A stretch of DNA of 8,335 nt from an uncultured Woeseiaceae bacterium (GTDB lineage: Bacteria; Pseudomonadota; Gammaproteobacteria; Woeseiales; Woeseiaceae), in assembly GCA_947259435.1 (NCBI GenBank), contig CAMYMP010000670.1:1-8335 (forward strand), given 5' to 3'. The notes below the pieces were generated by a model. It ran no database searches and was not told the DNA's origin. It saw nothing but the letters and a program-made list of their open reading frames with translations. Of this stretch, positions 7,160 to 8,335 are shown piece after piece. Within the stretch, counting starts at the first letter, position 1. Each line of letters starts with the position of its first letter. Made by a program: the position numbers and the translations under genes.

Positions 7160-7806
7160 CGGGGGACTGGATCCCGGCAGACTGGCCTGCGCCCAGCGGC
7201 GTGGTTGCAGGGACAATACCGCGAGACAGCGCTTACGAGCTGCCCGCACAACCGCAGTGGCTCAAGCAGGTACACGGCGCACGGGTGGTTCGCTACGGTT
7301 CGGAGGACTTCGGCGCCGGGCCGCCGGAAGCAGACGCCATTGTGGCCGATTGTGCCGGCGCCATTTGTACCGTGCGCACGGCCGACTGTCTGCCCATTCT
7401 TCTGTGCTCGACTGATGGCAAGGAGATTGCGGCCGTGCACGGCGGCTGGCGGGGCCTGGCTGCCGGCGTCATCGAACAGACGCTGGCTGCAATGGCGACG
7501 CGGCCCGAGGACATTCTGGCCTGGCTCGGGCCGGCGATTTCCCAGCCAGCCTTCGAAGTTGGAGGGGAGGTAAGGCAAGCGTTTCTTGCGGTCAGTCCGG
7601 CTTCCGCGGCGGCGTTTGTAGCGAATGAACGCGGCCGCTGGCAGGCCGATCTCTACCTGCTGGCCACGCAGCGTCTGAGCAGTATCGGCGTTGCCAGCAT
7701 CTCCGGCGGTGGGCTGTGCACCTTCGCCGATGCGAAGCGCTTCCACTCGTACCGCCGGGACCGGGCGACAGGGCGGCTGTACAGCTTCGTTTTTCGCCGC
7801 AGTTAG
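7156..7806 (+). CDS. pgeF: Peptidoglycan editing factor PgeF (YfiH, multicopper polyphenol oxidase / laccase-domain family), short form
   Basis: PgeF/YfiH family proteins help keep L-Ser out of the peptidoglycan stem peptide in E. coli, and relatives act on purine nucleosides. The metal/active-site residues are present: His40 in WLKQVHG, Cys78 in RTADCLPILL, His95 in AAVHGGWRGLAAGV. Other family motifs are LAWLGPAI (121-128), FEVGGEVRQAF (133-143), CTF (188-190) and FHSYRRD (196-202). The protein has 216 residues against 243 in E. coli. The missing part, about 30 residues, falls between GVVAGT and WLKQVHG, where homologues have the conserved GGVS-PY-SLNLG and GD-V-NR segment. Spacing among the three active-site residues is otherwise normal. 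ATG 7156 overlaps the rluD stop (ATGA), which suggests coupled translation. The usual family signature AHAGWRG reads VHGGWRG here. No frameshift was seen that would restore the missing segment. Confidence 0.93.
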   Translation: MTGDWIPADWPAPSGVVAGTIPRDSAYELPAQPQWLKQVHGARVVRYGSEDFGAGPPEADAIVADCAGAICTVRTADCLPILLCSTDGKEIAAVHGGWRGLAAGVIEQTLAAMATRPEDILAWLGPAISQPAFEVGGEVRQAFLAVSPASAAAFVANERGRWQADLYLLATQRLSSIGVASISGGGLCTFADAKRFHSYRRDRATGRLYSFVFRRS

Positions 7807-7817
7807 GCAGAAAATCC

Positions 7818-7845
7818 CTTGAAAATGGCCAGCGCGTCGTCATTT
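7818..7845 (+). promoter_or_regulatory. Sigma32 (RpoH) heat-shock promoter of clpB
   Basis: CTTGAAA at 7818-7824 is a perfect -35 (in the wider context CCCTTGAAAA). After a 13-base spacer comes CGTCATTT at 7838-7845, which matches CCCCATNT at all but two positions. Transcription would start near 7852, leaving a leader of about 38 bases before the clpB ATG. The promoter begins 12 bases after the pgeF stop, so clpB is under its own heat-shock control, as expected for this chaperone. Confidence 0.85.
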
Positions 7846-7862
7846 CAGGGTGAATGTTGACA

Positions 7863-7884
7863 CCCGGAGTCCGGGACTAAGGGG
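7863..7884 (+). promoter_or_regulatory. clpB leader: small GC hairpin followed by the ribosome binding site
   Basis: CCCGGA-G-TCCGGG (7863-7875) is a perfect inverted repeat that would fold as a 5-base-pair stem with an AGT loop. It is followed by AAGGGG (7879-7884), a ribosome site 5 bases from the clpB ATG. ACCC at 7862-7865 could alternatively pair with GGGT at 7882-7885 and cover that site. This is suggestive only. Confidence 0.4.
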
Positions 7885-7889
7885 TTCCA

Positions 7890-8335
7890 ATGCGTTTGGA
7901 TAAACTCACCAGCAAATTCCAGATGGCGCTCGCCGAGGCGCAGTCGCTGGCCGTCGGCCAGGATCACCAGTTCATCGAGCCGGCACACGTGATGGTGGCG
8001 CTGCTCGATCAGCAGGGTGGCACCGTTCGCGGATTGCTGACGAAATCGGGTGTGAACGTCAATCTGCTTCGTTCGCAGCTCGGTGACGCGGTAGATCGCC
8101 TGCCCAAGGTGGAGGGCGCCGGTGGTGATGTGCACGTCGGCAACGACCTGAGCAGACTGTTCAATATCACGGACAAGCTCGCGCAAAAACGCAATGACCA
8201 GTACATCTCGAGCGAACTGTTCGTGTTGGCGGCCATGGACGCCAAGTCACCACTGCTATCGATCATTGAGCAGGCGGGAGGCGTACGTGGTGCGATCGAA
8301 AAGTCGATCGAGGACCTGCGTGGCGGACAGCAGGT
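7890..8335 (+). CDS. clpB: ATP-dependent disaggregase ClpB, N-terminal part, cut off by the window edge
   Basis: ClpB is a hexameric AAA+ chaperone that works with DnaK to pull proteins out of aggregates after heat stress. Only 148 codons plus two bases are in the window and there is no stop. The N terminus MRLDKLTSKFQMALAEAQSL is the classic family start. The rest is the Clp N domain, with two repeats: QFIEPAHVMVALLDQQGGTV (about 27-46) and QYISSELFVLAAMDAKSPLL (about 106-125), plus LPKVEGAGGDV and DKLAQKRND in between. The Walker motifs of the two ATPase domains lie beyond the edge. ATG 7890 is supported by AAGGGG 5 bases upstream and by the heat-shock promoter at 7818-7845. The order rluD-pgeF-clpB is a common gammaproteobacterial arrangement. 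Confidence 0.97.
   Translation, partial: MRLDKLTSKFQMALAEAQSLAVGQDHQFIEPAHVMVALLDQQGGTVRGLLTKSGVNVNLLRSQLGDAVDRLPKVEGAGGDVHVGNDLSRLFNITDKLAQKRNDQYISSELFVLAAMDAKSPLLSIIEQAGGVRGAIEKSIEDLRGGQQ

Noticed and set aside
6113..7249. Long minus-strand open frame of 378 codons opposite rluD and pgeF
   Set aside because: It has no recognisable protein motif and lies wholly opposite well-supported genes. High-GC coding DNA commonly leaves long open antisense frames.

Overview
The window looks like chromosomal core DNA of a gammaproteobacterium with fairly high GC. The evidence is protein resemblance plus gene order: a PilS-type kinase diverging from sucCD, then bamD | rluD-pgeF-clpB, an arrangement familiar from Gammaproteobacteria. 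The exact lineage cannot be read from the sequence; a Xanthomonadales-like or neighbouring deep-branching group is only a guess. No mobile element, CRISPR array, tRNA or rRNA gene was seen.

Layout. Positions 1-1467 (minus strand) hold most of a PilS-like membrane histidine kinase, open at the left edge. A 165-base divergent spacer (1468-1632) with a perfect inverted repeat separates it from a plus-strand run: sucC, sucD (succinyl-CoA synthetase beta and alpha) and nadE (glutamine-dependent NAD+ synthetase). The run ends tail-to-tail with the minus-strand bamD gene, and the two stop codons share one CTAG. bamD diverges from rluD across about 95 bases, which contain a sigmaE-like promoter for bamD. 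rluD (23S rRNA pseudouridine synthase) is followed by pgeF (ATGA overlap), and then clpB with a clear sigma32 heat-shock promoter; clpB runs off the right edge.

How the genes work together. sucCD and nadE join the substrate-level phosphorylation step of the TCA cycle with synthesis of the cofactor NAD+. bamD, pgeF and clpB touch envelope assembly, peptidoglycan fidelity and protein disaggregation, and two of these have stress-sigma-factor promoters by inspection.

The most notable point is that rluD is split by a single in-frame TAG where its homologues have a conserved glutamate; the frame is unchanged on both sides. Several neighbouring genes end in TAG, so the codon is not generally reassigned. 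The options are a sequence error, a true nonsense mutation, or readthrough. The adjacent pgeF lacks about 30 residues normally found near the N terminus. No convincing wholly new system was found; the rest is conserved housekeeping DNA.
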